A stretch of DNA of 64,000 nucleotides from Gigaspora rosea (GCA_003550325.1 QKWP01000362.1:224853-288852), one strand, 5' to 3'. Shown: positions 34,766-47,070, counted from the first letter of the stretch. Translations and numbers: made by a program. The notes: generated from the sequence alone by a model not told the origin.

Positions 34766-35545
34766 ATTGCTATTTCCACCCCCCGGACCAAACCCGGTAA
34801 TTTGTGGGTTGGGCCGGGCTTGGGCCCAAATTTTAAGCCTGTGATTAATTGGGCCGGGCTTGGGTTGGGCTTGTAAAATAATGGGCCAGGTCCTGGTTTT
34901 GTAAAGAGGCCCAATAAAACCCGGCAATACCTATTAAAAATATATAGTTTCTACTAGTTACAGGCCTATTGTATTTAAATTAGATGTTAAAATTTATTTC
35001 TTTTTGAACTATAGTAATATATAGTTTTTTTAATTTAGTTAGCTATTTTTATAATTTCTGAAATACCTAATAAAAATTAACCAAATAATATTCTAGTTAA
35101 TTTGGTAAACTTTGTAATTTTTAGCATAATATAATATAATAGATTCAAGAATATGCATTTTAATAATTAAGTTATTTGGAAATATAATTATCTTAGTGTC
35201 CCAAATCAAAAATTGATTAGTTGTCAAGTTGCCAACTAATCAATGATATTTTTATTGAACAGCTAATTGATTGTTAATGATTAATTAATTAGTAATACTA
35301 CTTGCAAATTATGGGTTGAGCCAGGCTTGTTGGGCCGGCTTGGGTTGGGCCAGGCTAGGGTTGGGTGGGCTTGTATTGGGCCAGGCTTGAGTTGGGCTTG
35401 GGTCAGGCTGGGCTAAGCTTGGGTCAGGTTTGGGCTTATATTTTAAACCCATGATAAATTGGGCTAGATTTATAATTCTATAGGCTGGGCTTGGGTTTAA
35501 ATAAATCTGGCCAGACCCAGTCTATTAAGAACCCTACCCCTACTT
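34766..35545. mobile_element. Element with GGGCCGGGCTTGGG-rich ends
   Basis: Both ends are built of iterated TTGGGCCGGGCTTGGG; the middle is AT-rich. The right end reads GAACCCTACCCCTA (complement TAGGGGTAGGGTTC). The left end, TTCCACCCCCCGGACC, does not match it well, so one end may be rearranged. No coding region. Confidence 0.5.
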
Positions 35546-35656
35546 TTGCTAATGCCACTTCAGCTGGCCTCCGATCCTTCTGACCTAGTCACAGGCAAGT
35601 AGTACAAATAGAGATCATGTAACTTTCATTTTAACAAAATTTTAGGTTATACAAAC

Positions 35657-36440
35657 TAGTGCCCCTAAATCCGGTCCAGGATCAGACCAGATTCAGACTC
35701 TAAATTTTACTAATTTTAGACTTCAGATCAGACTTAGACTCAACTATGAGTCCGGTCCAGATCTGGTCCAAAGTCTGCAGACTGGTTTGAGTTTGAATAT
35801 AATTATATGTATTTTTTGGCACTAAACAAGTTTATTTAGTGCATTTTGTTAGAATTATAGTAAAATTTTATGAATCATAAGATTTTATAGAATTTTATTA
35901 ATAAAATTCTATAAAATCTTATAATTCACAAATTTTTATTAAATAATTCTAACAAAATGCACTAAGTAAACTTGTTTAGCACCTAAAAATGCATTAAAAT
36001 AACTAATTTATTTTTATTTTATTTAAAATTTAGAAATTTGACACATAATTTTGGATTTTTGATCAAAAAAGTCAAATTTAAGTATCTTTTTTCCAAATTT
36101 CAAGTAAAATAAAAATAATTCTGCCAATTTAATGTATTTTTAGGTGCTGAACAAGTTTACTTAGTGCGTTTTGTTAGAATTAATTAATAAAAATTTGTGA
36201 ATCATAAGATTTTATAAAATTTTATTAATAAATTTTTATAAAATCTTAAATTACACAAATTTTTATTAATTAATTCTAACAAAATGCACTAAGTAAACTT
36301 GTTTAGTGCTTAAAAATATATTAAATCAGCAGGGTTGTTTTTATTTTACTTAAAATTTGGAGAAAGATGCTTAAATTTGACTTTTTTGATCAAAAATCTA
36401 ACTTTTCTCCAAATTTCAAGTAAAATAAAAACAACCCTGT
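35657..36440. mobile_element. Left end of a palindromic-array TIR element
   Basis: Starts TAGTGCCCCTAAATCCGG, then a GGTCCGG/CAGACC domain, then P1/P2 palindromes identical in plan to 1-835. The array is interrupted at 36441 and resumes at 37513. Confidence 0.65.
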
Positions 36441-37512
36441 GGAGGACTCTTTCCAACGATCATTTGAACCAAATTACCAATGGAAAAAAACAAGAAGTTT
36501 TTTGTTAAAGAGTTGCCTGTTCTTAATGTATAGTAGGATAATACAGAAAACCGGTTTTTATAAAGGTTAACTAACTTTCCAGAGACTTCTTTATATATTC
36601 AACATGCAAGCCAAAAGCGTACTTTTACAAGATAACTAGCAGAAGGTGGAGCCCTTGTACGAGAAATTTTGGTGGAAATTAAAGTTTTCTTCCGTCAATG
36701 AAGTTTCCTGTGGAAAAATAATGGGAAACAACAAAAAATTGAGTTTTTCCAACTGCGCTCTCTCCTTTAAATTTCTTTCGAGTATTGTTATACTTCCTTT
36801 TGAATTTTTTTGAAATTTTTGCCAAAAAGTGGGAATCCTAGCTTACCTCTCCAAAAGATTAGCAGTATTTACTTCTTCTGAATTGGGACAATCTGAATCA
36901 GAACCGGTGCCGTCATGTGTGAATTTGGCCACTACATACAAATAAACAATAAATGACGTAGTTGGATCTGGAGGGCACATGAAAAATTTATTATCTTTGT
37001 TTTAGGTTTGTTTTTTTTTCTTTTCATATACTTTTATATATAATACACCGGTAAACATTAATTAGTCTTGTGGTATTATAATTTTTATCATTTATGCTAG
37101 ACATGTTAGTATCTACAGTTTTTATTCTTTCTTTGGTTTTTCTTTGGTTTTTCTTTTATTATTTTTTCTTTTGGTTGTACTTTTGGTTAGTTTTTTGGTT
37201 AGTTATTTAGGCATTGTCTCCCCTTTAATCTTTTTCCCTTTTTTATTCTTCTTTATGAGAAGCTCAGAGAAGAAGTTTTTAGATGGAATGGATTTTGTGG
37301 TTGGTTTTCTAAAGCCAGACAGTGCTATACTTCTTGCTGATGGGGAAGACCGTCACTTGAGTATGAGCAAACCATTTCAGTGCAGTAGCCAAAGTTGGGC
37401 ACTAATTTGGGCAGCCGGCTTAGTTCGATTATTACAGTTAGTATATTAAATTATGTAGCTTTTATGTAATTTGCTAATAAAAATCAGATGGCTATAAAGC
37501 TTAAAAAAAACC
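36441..37512. mobile_element. 1.07-kb insertion splitting a P2 palindrome
   Basis: P2 reads AAAACAACCCTG before and GCTGATTTAATG after, sequences that are contiguous elsewhere in the family. The insert ends TAAAGCTTAAAAAAAA, perhaps a poly-A tail. It contains sequence with coding character on both strands: a plus-strand frame, and on minus about 36845-36945 a stretch reading THDGTGSDSDCPNSEE before a GTAAGC donor. No family is recognised. Confidence 0.45.
37144..37449 (+). CDS. Hypothetical open frame of 101 codons inside the insertion
   Basis: The first third is a T-rich, Leu/Phe/Val-only stretch (FLLLFFLLVVLLVSFLVSYL) that may be an artefact of low-complexity DNA. The remainder (KFLDGMDFVVG, AILLADGEDRHLSMS) has balanced composition and could be the end of a real exon. 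No homology recognised. The complementary strand is also partly open. Low confidence in expression. Confidence 0.25.
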   Translation: MVFLLLFFLLVVLLVSFLVSYLGIVSPLIFFPFLFFFMRSSEKKFLDGMDFVVGFLKPDSAILLADGEDRHLSMSKPFQCSSQSWALIWAAGLVRLLQLVY

Positions 37513-37700
37513 CCCTTGCTGATTTAATGTATTTTTAGGTGCTGAACAAGTTTACTTAGTACATTTTGTTAAAATTAATTAATAAAAATTTGTAAATTAT
37601 AAAATTTTCTAAAATTTTATTAATAAAATTCTATAAAATCTTATAATTCACAAATTTTTATTAATTAATTCTAACAAAATGCACTAAGTAAACTTGTTCA
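37513..37700. repeat. P1 palindrome, resumed array
   Basis: Completes the interrupted P2 and adds one full P1 (centre TTTATTAATAAA), then stops at TAAACTTGTTCAAATAAG. Confidence 0.8.
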
Positions 37701-38828
37701 AATAAGTATTAATTAATCAAACTAAATAAAGCAAATAGCAAACTCAAAACAATACATGGAATTTCTAATTGGCATGAGTGGACTTGGCCGGATGAGAGAG
37801 AAGAAGCTGGTTTTATTTTGGCTAGGCTATTACTAGGATTAGGGCCATAGAAAAAATATACACCCATACAAATTATAAAAATTACAAAAGATCATATTTT
37901 TAAAAAGCCAGAACCAATGCTATCGGAGCATACAACACCTCCTAAGTCTTGAACCATGCTAACACCACATATTCAAAGTATATACTTATACAATTATACC
38001 TTAATTTGTCATTCCAAATTTAATTATTTGTTCGCTATTTAATAGATGAAGATATAACGAATAAATCAAATACTAAATATCAGGATAACTTAACGGTAAG
38101 ACCTTATTGGTTAAAATTGCCTACCAAAGGTATTTAGCCTGCTGAATTATCTTAGAAAATTTTCTATATATCAGTATGGTACCAAGAATTCCTAAAATTT
38201 AAAATTAATAACCGCACCTTCAGTATGAATGAACTAAGAAATTATTATTTGTATTAAAAATTACGGCATATTTATAAAGATGCAAAAAATTTAACTGCTA
38301 ACATATAATACTGCTTTTACTGTACTAATCAATATCCTAAGGCATATAAATTTCTATATCTAACAAGGTAAACAAAATATTAGAGAGTGAAAAAAACAAG
38401 TAAGACATATTATCAATGTAGATCAAAGGTCCAGAAAATTTTTAAGGCTTAGCATTGATTGATCGATTGATTGATTAGTTTTGGTAGAAAATACGCCATA
38501 ATGAAGTTGTCAAATTCAGGTTAATAGAAACAAAAAAGTTGATCGTAAATAATAAGTTGTATAATGTGTCAAAAAAAAAAAAGTTTTAGAAATTACCTTG
38601 CTTTTGTGTTTCAGTAAAGCTAATGTACTTGCTTTCTACAGATAATATATTGTGTTTTAAATTTTAGAAAATGCATATTCTAAATAAAATTGACCTGATA
38701 CAAACAGATATTTACTCATTAAAAAGGTAATATGTACTGTATATAGTATATATTAAACGGGATGTTTTAAATACTGAAATAATGAATAAACCATATACAT
38801 GTATTTATTTCTAATTTGGTCATAATAG
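37701..38828. other. Spacer, no gene recognised
   Basis: Slightly less AT-biased around 37760-37850, and a GATTGATCGATTGATTGATT run near 38456. No coding exon, RNA gene or element end is identified. Confidence 0.45.
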
Positions 38829-39083
38829 GTATTCGTTAGGTTGCGCCTTAGCTGAAAATGAAAAAAATAATCAGAGAGAACCTTGGAAACGAATGACTAA
38901 ACAAATTAGAAGTTTATTAGAAAATATGTTTCATGCAGGAACAGTAGATAATAACAAAATATCGGGTGAGAAAATGTATGAAGAATTGTTAAAACGGGCT
39001 TAACGTGGTGAATTTGACCAAAGTGATATCCTGAAAGTATCTACTATTAATAATTGGATCACAACATTTAGTTGTAAGTGAAA
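38829..39083 (+). pseudogene. Relic of the C-terminal exon of the DDE-type gene family
   Basis: Plus strand reads YSLGCALAENEKNN, IRSLLENMFHAG, EKMYEELLKRA, stop, RGEFDQSDILKVSTINNWI. This aligns with the last exon of the gene at 49222-49491 (GWALKGNQK, IKAMLERFFLSG, AMHKELLKYAETGDIEKENI, LTIRNWISSYS). One in-frame TAA interrupts it. The acceptor-like TCATAATAG precedes it. Other exons are not found upstream, so it is a fragment. Confidence 0.7.
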
Positions 39084-39530
39084 GCAAAATATGGCAAGGC
39101 TTTCCTTAGAGGTGTCTGAAATCTCTAGCACGTAATTTTTATTACTTCAAATATGAAGCGTCGTATATTGAAATTCAATTTTTATATATAATAAAGCTGT
39201 TGGAATTTGACATTCATATATAATAATAGTCTTTTTTTTATCAATGTAACATGAATTTTTTTTAAAAAATATATATTTACAGCCATTTTTGTACAAATTG
39301 TCTTTTTTTGTTATACGGAATTATTTATTTGTGGGGATTTGTCAAATTTGTGACTTTATGCATTTTAGATCATCTTTTATTAAATCGGTAAATTTTTACC
39401 CCAAATCATATATATAAAATAGTGCTGATCATAACTGGATTATCAATTAAATAATTGAAATCAAACCGCGATTAGAATAAGAACCAAGTAAGAGCAAATA
39501 ATCTTTTTTTTGATTATATGAATAGTAAAT

Positions 39531-40016
39531 TACGTAAAAATGATATCAGATATTGAATATAAACAAGGAAAATTACCCAAAAAAGGTTAATGATTTGGTT
39601 GCTTTATTTGGAAAGGAGATAATTATTTTTATCGAACCAAGACTGATTGGCATTTTTTCATATTGTCTATGATTGAAAAACCTATTCTTTGCCCAGCAAA
39701 GTGAAAAAATGTTTTGTCAATCTATTCAGCCCATATGCTAATCTTTTAACTCACTGCCGCCTTTAACATAAATTACGTAAAAATGATATCAGATATTGAA
39801 TATAAACAAGGAAAATTACCCAAAAAAGGTTAATGATTTGGTTGCTTTATTTGGAAAGAAGATAATTATTTTTATCGAACCAAGACTGATTGGCATTTTT
39901 CTCATATTGTCTACAATGAAAAACCTATTTTTTGACTGGCAAAGTAAAAAAAATGGTTTGTCAATTTATCCAGCCTATATGCCAATCTTTTAACTCACTG
40001 CCACCTTTAAAATAAA
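39531..40016. repeat. Tandem duplication with 243-bp period
   Basis: Two copies start at TTACGTAAAAATGATATCAG (39530 and 39773) and share CCAAAAAAGGTTAATGATTTG and CGAACCAAGACTGATTGGC. The short frame in the second copy is a by-product. Confidence 0.85.
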
Positions 40017-40304
40017 ACAGGTAATGATTATGAGAAAAAATGTACACTAATCAGTTTTAAGATTTTGCCTTCGATTTAGATGCCAGTAAAACTATACACT
40101 TACATTCCTGGTAATTCTGATCTGTGATCACTGCATACATACTTTAAAATGATGTAGATCCGATCACTAGATCACGAGAATTTTGCCTGTAAAAATTGTT
40201 CATATGTAGGAAGTTCTTTTTATCAGATGAAAGTTTTTTATAATAAATAAATTATTTATTTATTTATTTTTGCAATGAAATGGTTTCGTCATGCGTCACC
40301 CATC

Positions 40305-40473
40305 ATTAACCCGGGTCTGACCCGACTCGGGTTTTTTCTGACTCGTGTCTGATCTGATCCGATTTTTTCTGACCCAGGTCTGACCTGACCTGTGTTTGAT
40401 CTGACCCAACCCGATCCGGGTTGGGTCAGACTCGGGTCGAGTTGGGTCAGACCTGACCCAGCTAAGACCCCTA
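40305..40473. mobile_element. End of an element with GACCCGACCCGGGT-type motifs
   Basis: Iterated GGGTCTGACCC/GGGTCAGACC motifs end GCTAAGACCCCTA at 40473 (complement TAGGGGTCTTAGC, a hAT-like end). It joins the micro-exon gene copy D exactly at the donor of its sixth exon. The partner end is not found, so this is a truncated or recombined element. Confidence 0.6.
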
Positions 40474-41107
40474 ACTCTAATAATCCGAAGAAAATGCGAA
40501 AAGCAATTAAAAATTTATCAAATGATAATTTTATAAAAAAAGTCAATACATAAATTACCTGCTAATAATTTAATAGAATATAAAAAAAAAAGGCGTATTA
40601 TTAATTATAATAGTATTATAATGAAAATATTTGAAAGAAAGTTATAAATGACTTACAAACTAATAATTAATAGATAAATATAAAAAAGCGTATATTATTA
40701 ATTTATAATAAAAATAATAATTATAAATTAATGCTAAATTCATACATGAGTCTAATAATCAGATAAGATATATATTATTGGATTAAGAAATCCAATAACG
40801 TTTATAATAAAAAAATCCAATAATTAGAGGAGCACAATTAAAATAATTAATGTAAACAATAATTTTTAATATAATTACACTGGAGGGACTGGAGGTAAAA
40901 TGTAAAATACAAGTTAATAGGGATTAATAATCTAAAATAAAGCAAAAGGATTTAAAGTACATTACTAAAACATTCTGTTAATTTATATTCTTCTGGTTTA
41001 TTTTCTTTTAATTCACTTCCATTAAATTCATAATTTGATAAAACAATCGTTGAATAAGCAATTAATAAAACGAGAAGAAAAACAATGAATATTTTGTATA
41101 GCTGCAT
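40474..41107 (-). pseudogene. Micro-exon gene, copy D (truncated after six exons)
   Basis: Exon 1 (40966-41107, 142 nt) is open: MQLYKIFIVFLLVLLIAY, then SELKENKPEEYKL. Exon 2 is 40879-40888, followed by micro-exons including 40657-40659 and 40559-40561. The 40474-40476 exon keeps its acceptor but its donor is replaced by the element end at 40473. Everything downstream is missing. Signal peptide intact, gene inactive by truncation. Confidence 0.75.
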
Positions 41108-41879
41108 TGCAGTAAAGTTTTAAGGGGTTTGATAATACTAAGTTTACAGAGAGAAAAAATTATTAAAAATATCAGTGTATGAATATTAGTCTTATAAAAA
41201 AATTGAGTCTTTTATAATACTTTAAAATATAATTAAAAATTGACGATCAGTGTAATACCAGGTTTATATTTGAAGTCACATACGTACCTATGTAAATTAA
41301 ACTCATATCTGATATATGGTTATATACATTAATTGACGTGTTTTCATGATATGTAATAAACTACTGATAATAATCACGTATTATATAATTTAGCTATTTT
41401 ATCAATGACAATGACAGATAACAATAATCATATAGGTCAATTTATGATCTACTGATCCATTTTGGATACCAAAATGCATATGGGCGGAGTTTACCGATTT
41501 CCAAGTAATAAATAAATTTGATCTACAGATTTACATATATATTTGTTATAATACAGTAATAAATTTATCATATGATATTTAGTTAGATTTTTTAAAATGT
41601 CTAAAGCAGAGCAGATTCTTATAATATATATTTTAGAGAATTAACTTTAGGGTTAGGGTCATCATATATTAAAGTTAGATAGGTTTAGGTAGTTATATAT
41701 AAGCAAAATTGCCTTCCCAACATTATTGCTTAATCTGCCAAGGTAGGTTTAAACTACTGTTTTGTACAGGTTTTTCGCTTTCTTTTCGCCAAAGATCATT
41801 AAATTTATATAATTTGATTGGTCGAATATCACGTGATTCTGCTCCACTTTAGACGACCCCTATAAAAGGGGGACCAGGT
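41108..41879. other. Locus copy D spacer, left part
   Basis: Homologous to 15975-16705. Ends at the hAT-like insertion within the tandem TATA-like module. No gene seen. Confidence 0.7.
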
Positions 41880-42570
41880 TAGAGTTGGGCACCGAAACCT
41901 TTTTTGCTAAATCCAAAGTTTCAGGTTTCAGATTATAGCTTCTGAAACCTCATCCGAAACTCCGAAACCTCATCTGAAACCCGAAACCTTATCCGAAATC
42001 CTGAAACTATTTAAGATTAAATTTTTACAAAATATGGCATTGTAGAACATGCTAACATGTTAGTACACAAATATTTAAGTGGCAGCCAAGAGAAAACATA
42101 CATATTTACATATAGGTTATATTTAAATTTGAATATTTTAGTTAGGGTGTTGACATTTATAGATAATATTTTAGGGGGTAGGGTTAAGCCAAATCTTATC
42201 TCATATAAAATTTTAGCCAATTAAATTTGATGAAAACATTATCTGTAAGCCTCTATAGAAAATGGATATTAGGTAAGGGAGCTTCCAGAAATCAGCTGAT
42301 TTCTGGGTGGGTGGGTGGGTTAGCTGAAGTATCAGGTGTAATTCCGGCCAAAATTTCATAATTTCAGCCAAAGTTGCAAAATTATTTTTAACCAAAATTA
42401 TGGATTTATTAATAATATTTGATAATTAATAACTTTTAAGCTACTGGACCAAATTTGATGATTCAACTACCAAAATTATCCTCTCAATGAGAGGGTTCTA
42501 GTGAGCCCAAAATCGTTAAAATCCAATCACAGGACCTGTAATCGGAATAGATTTGTGTTACTATAAAGTT

Positions 42571-42941
42571 CTATAATTTATTAAATAATTATAACCCATT
42601 TATAGCAACACAAATTTATTTTGATCTTAGGATCCTGTGATTGGATTTTAGGATTTTGGGCTTGTTAGAATCCTCTCATTGAGAGGATTATTTTGGTAGT
42701 AAAATCATCGAAATTGGCCTAGTAGATCAGAAGTTATTAACAATTAAATATTAATTTTTAATTGTTAATAACTTCTGATCTACTAGGCCAATTTCGACAA
42801 ATTTACTACCAAAATGATCCTCTCAATAAGAGGATTCTAACAAGCCCAAAATCGGTAAAATCCAATTACAGGATCCTGTGATCAAAATAAATTTGTGTTG
42901 CCATAAATGGGTATAATTATTTAATAAATTATATAACTTTT
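42571..42941. repeat. Long foldback inside the hAT-like element
   Basis: Arms of about 170 bp meet near 42755. The left arm runs AACCCATTTATAGCAACAC, GGATCCTGTGATTGG, CTCTCATTGAGAGG, TAGTAGATCAGAAG; the right arm is its inverse. Similar half-units lie at 42430-42560 and 43300-43510. Confidence 0.8.
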
Positions 42942-43009
42942 ATAGCAACAAACTCTATTCCAATCAACTACCCCAAGAACACCTCCGATTTCAAGATCAG
43001 ATGTAATAT

Positions 43010-43990
43010 TACACGATTAGGAAAATTCAAAACAAATGTTTGCTTTGTCAAAAATTGCATGTTTCTTGAAAAGTCGCATAAGAAACCACCTTTTATATTC
43101 TAACAAAAAAATTCTGCATCAAATTTTAGTATATAGTCTACCTTCTAATCTTGCCCTAACCTTACCCTAACTCTAACTTAATGTTAAAGCTTATTACTCT
43201 TAAATTCGATTGTTTTGATTTCACATTACACCTGATCTCCAATTCTGATTGGTTAATTTTTGGAAGTGTTCTTGGGGTAGTTATTTCGATCACAGGATTC
43301 TAAAATCGAAATAAATTTGTATTACTATAAATAGGTTATAATTATTTAATAAATTATAGAACTTTTATAGTAACACAAATCTATTTCGGTCACAGGATCC
43401 TATGATTAGATTTTAACGATTTTGTGCTCACTAGAATTCTCTCATTGAGAGGATCATTTTGGTAGTTAAATCATCAAATTTGGTCCAGTAGATTCAAGTT
43501 ATTTACTATTAAATATTATATTTAACTTTTTAATAATCGTAAAATCTGATTGGCTAATTTGGGTATCAGGTGTGGGTGGATGGGGTAGGGGTAAGGTGGG
43601 CTTATAGTAATAAATATTAGTGCCCTTATATAAATCAATAAATTATAGGAAATTATATTACTTATAGTCAATTTGCCAATTAAAATTCAGGATTAGATAT
43701 AATGTGTAGATTAATTTTGTGTAACAAAAACAACGAATTTTTACAAAATTGCTAAAATTGCTTCTAATTTAAAATTTTTTCTTTTATACAAAAAAAAAAT
43801 TTCTTGCTAAATTTTACTATTAACCTTTACTCGTTTATTTTGATTTTGTATTATAGATTATAGGCACTTCATAGGCGATAATCACCTTTGATAATTATTA
43901 GTTATTTTCTGAATTATAATATATATAAATTATAAAGAATATTACTAACCATAACTAGTAGTGATCGATTATTAGAGTGCTTATATCTTT
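43010..43990. repeat. Remnants of M2-type MITE cores
   Basis: 43010-43290 holds AAAATTCAAAACAAATG, GAAACCACC and CCCTAACCTTACCCTAAC. 43650-43880 holds the TTGGTAAATT / AAATTTTACTA core in reverse and ends near AGGCGATAATCACC. ATTACTAACCATAACTAGTA lies at about 43945. These are fragments of the family at 11568, 27822 and 59549. Confidence 0.5.
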
Positions 43991-44196
43991 AAAACATACT
44001 AGATAACAGGATTAGATACTCTAAGCAAAAATGTTCAGAACACTCAAAAACTTTATAAAAACTAAAATTGAGATTTCTATAACTTTACCTAACAGGACCT
44101 GAGCTATATAGATAGGTGACAATTTGCTTTTGCTTATTTTTAACTATTTTTTATAGATCTTTTCTATATTTAGTAATATTAATTGGTGATCCATCT

Positions 44197-44713
44197 AAGA
44201 ACTATAGATTTTTTATAATTTTTTATAATAAAATTTGGGGCATATTTAATATAAGTCTTATAATAGAGTGGAATCTGGCGCTGCTCTCTAAGTGAAGTTG
44301 TTTTTTTACTAAGCTAACTTTTCTTTAACTTTTAACAAAAGTTGTAGAGCAAGTTTTTGTGATTCTAATATAGTAAAATCAGTAAAGTTAATCCAGTTGT
44401 TCTTGAGATATTTTAAGTTTTCTCTTTACAATCATATAAAATTTCTTTACAATTTGTAAAGAAATTTATATGATTGTAAGGATAAAACTTAAAATATCTC
44501 AAGAACCACTAGATTAATTTTACTGATTTTACTACTATTAGAATTACAAATACTTGCTCTACCAACTTTTGTTAGAAGTTGAAGAAAGGTTAGCTTAGTA
44601 AAAAAACAACTTCACTTAGAGAGCAGTGCCAGATTCCACTCTATTATAAGACTTATATTAAATATGCCCCAAATTTTATTATAAAAAAATATAGTTCTTA
44701 GATGGATCACTAA
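44197..44713. repeat. 515-bp palindrome
   Basis: Two arms of about 250 bp (GGTGATCCATCTAAGAACTA ... and inverse) meet near 44452 at TTTCTTTACAATTTGTAAAG. Arm identity is high, with a few mismatches. Confidence 0.85.
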
Positions 44714-44728
44714 TTAATGCTTATTTTT

Positions 44729-44990
44729 TTGGTTTTCTCTAGCCTTCTTAAACTAAAATTTAACCTTTTAGTTTAAAATAGAAAAGTATAAGGCGAAATG
44801 TCATATCTTTTTTCTGTAGCGGTCTAATGGTTAGCCCTGACTACAAGTGATAGGCTTGCCCTATTGCATAGATTATTAGATAATTAGTTAAAAATTTTAA
44901 ATATAGTATTTCTTTATATATCATCCTGATATAATTGTAACTTACTATCCTATTTCTGTACATAACATTAATAAATAAATAAATAAATAA
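44729..44990 (+). mobile_element. SINE-like retroposon with 13-bp target duplication
   Basis: Flanked by AATGCTTATTTTT at 44716-44728 and 44991-45003. The 3-prime end is (AAAT) repeats. The middle begins CTGTAGCGGTCTAATGGTTAG, similar to a tRNA D-arm and A-box; no clear B-box is seen. It is inserted just outside the 515-bp palindrome, within the hAT-like element. Confidence 0.7.
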
Positions 44991-45367
44991 AATGCTTATT
45001 TTTGACTAGTTTTTTGTAGATCTTTTTTATTTTTAGAAATATATAACAATTTTTTATAAATTGTTAGCTATTTAGAGATTGCTCAGGGTCTTCACCTAAC
45101 TCTAAAAATATTTAAAGGTGATGATGATTACTACTGGTTATTTCTAGTAATATTTTATTATAAGTTATATATCATAAAATTTTTAAAATTTTAAATGTAG
45201 TTTTGGGGAGTTTCAGATTATAGTTTCGGAGTTTCAAGTTTCGGAGGGGTTCGTATTTTTATAAAAATCTGAAACTAGTTTCAGATTACACTGAAACCGA
45301 AACTAGTTTTGGATTATACTGAAACCAAAACTAGTTTCAGATAGTTTCGTTTCGTTGCCCAACTCTA

Positions 45368-47070
45368 GACCAGATGTAGGTTTAGGATATCTTATATGTA
45401 AAATTGCCTTTCTGACATCTTTTCTTAATGCTTCATGACAGGTTTAGACACTCGTTTGTTTTTGTCTCGTTGGGATGATCTATGACGATCAAAATTTACA
45501 ATTTGATTGGCTGCTAGTCATATGACTCTGCTCCGCTTTAGATAAAGAAAATTTAGAAATTTGATATTCAAAGTTGATTACATATCTCATTCTGTATTAT
45601 CACATTTCAGATCAGTCAACAAATCCGCCCATATAGTGAGATGATTCTAATGAGCCCAAAATCAATCATAAAATTAGAGATGATGAATGGTGGAAATTTT
45701 TTTAATCTATAAAATGTTCGAAAGTTTGATTGATTGAATTATAATCGATTAAAAATCAAAGATCGATCAAAATCAACCAATAATTTGTACAATTATATGA
45801 CTGATCATATGATCGATTATTATCATTATACAGTAACAATTTTTTTTTATAATTATGTATTTCTAATAAGTTACTAATTTTATTCACTAGCAGCTAGTTA
45901 GACAATTACCATATAAAAATGATAGCCTTATACTATTTCATGCACAAATCATAATTTATTGAGCCACTTTAGTTTTTTATGTTTTTTTTTTGAAGTATAG
46001 ACTTATAGCATCACAAGTATTTTTGTGATTGCATATGACTTTGAAATATGAATCACTAAGATAAGCAAAAGGCTATCTTATGGTTCTGAAAATGTAATCA
46101 GCAATGTAAGAAAATAGATATTGTTAATTGCCAAGGCAAAGGTATTTAAGTCCTTTATTTAGTGAATATATCCATATTAATATAAAATATATAATCAAAT
46201 TTGTTTAAAATAATCTTTTCTTATTATTATAATAATCGAAAATGTTCGATATGTCCAATAACAACCATATTCAAAAAAATTTTTTATGATCAGTCACAAT
46301 CAAACAAATCAAATGATCAATCAATTTGAGATCCCAAGATCGAGTAAAAAATGCTTATCAACAAATCTTATGGGTTTTTATATGAAAACACATGAGATTT
46401 GTTGATAAGCATTTTTACAGATCCCCAACGATCACAGGAACGTGTGATTGAATTTGGACTTGTTAGAATCGCCTCATCATGACGAACATTTTGGTAGTAA
46501 ATCTTCAAAATGGATCAGTAGATCAAAAGTTATTTGGTATCAAAGATATTTATATGAACATTTTGGTAGCAAAATCATTGAAAGTGGATTAATAGATCAA
46601 AAGTTATTATTAATTTCAAAAATAAACCGATATGTTATTAATATTTACATTGATATTTGTATTGATAAAGATAATTCTATTACTTTATTTTTTTTATTCA
46701 TTTTTGAATTGATTTTTACTGTACCACCTTATGTTACATATTTTTTCTTCAACACTTTATGGATTCGCAAGGATATGACTTTGTGACTCATTAAAGTCAT
46801 TATAATGAATCTCTAAATATACTAAAAAATACCAACCTTCATTGTAACCCGAAATTCAAACATTGGGTGGTTAATACTTTAAAGTTCTTTGTATTAACGT
46901 AACAGAAGAATTGCACATGGCTAAACAAGATAGGAATAATTTGTGATGCAAGTTTGTTATGCCAAAATTTTACAAAATAATTTGTTCTGCCACCAAGTTG
47001 AGCATGGTGGTCATGAAAAAATTATGGAAAAAGATAAATTAATTTTTTTTTTTAAAAAAAAACAATACAT
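45368..47070. other. Locus copy D spacer, middle part
   Basis: Homologous to 16706-18430 including the 65-bp palindrome (46350-46412). An open frame of 112 codons at 46448-46786 starts inside foldback-family sequence; its counterpart in copy A is similar but nothing suggests a protein family. Ends at the 12.1-kb element. Confidence 0.65.

Larger units (their letters stand above)
41880..45367. mobile_element. 3.5-kb non-autonomous hAT-like element
   Basis: TIR TAGAGTTGGGC at the left and GCCCAACTCTA at the right, followed by iterated CCGAAACC / GTTTCGGAG motifs at both ends. Flanks are GACCAGGT (41872-41879) and GACCAGAT (45368-45375). The paralogous copy A has uninterrupted GGACCAGGTGTAGG. 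The 8-bp duplication, TAGAG start and empty site make the call strong. It contains nested foldbacks, MITE cores and a SINE but no transposase. Confidence 0.85.

Noticed and set aside
34688-34927. Pro-rich open frame on minus
   Set aside because: It comes from the iterated GGGCCGGGCTTGGG motif of an element end.
44814-44860. A functional tRNA gene
   Set aside because: Only a D-arm-like stretch is present; no anticodon arm, B-box or acceptor stem can be folded.
46448-46786. 112-codon open frame in the third locus copy
   Set aside because: It begins inside foldback-family sequence (CGAACATTTTGGTAG) and has no recognisable domain or codon bias; probably chance.
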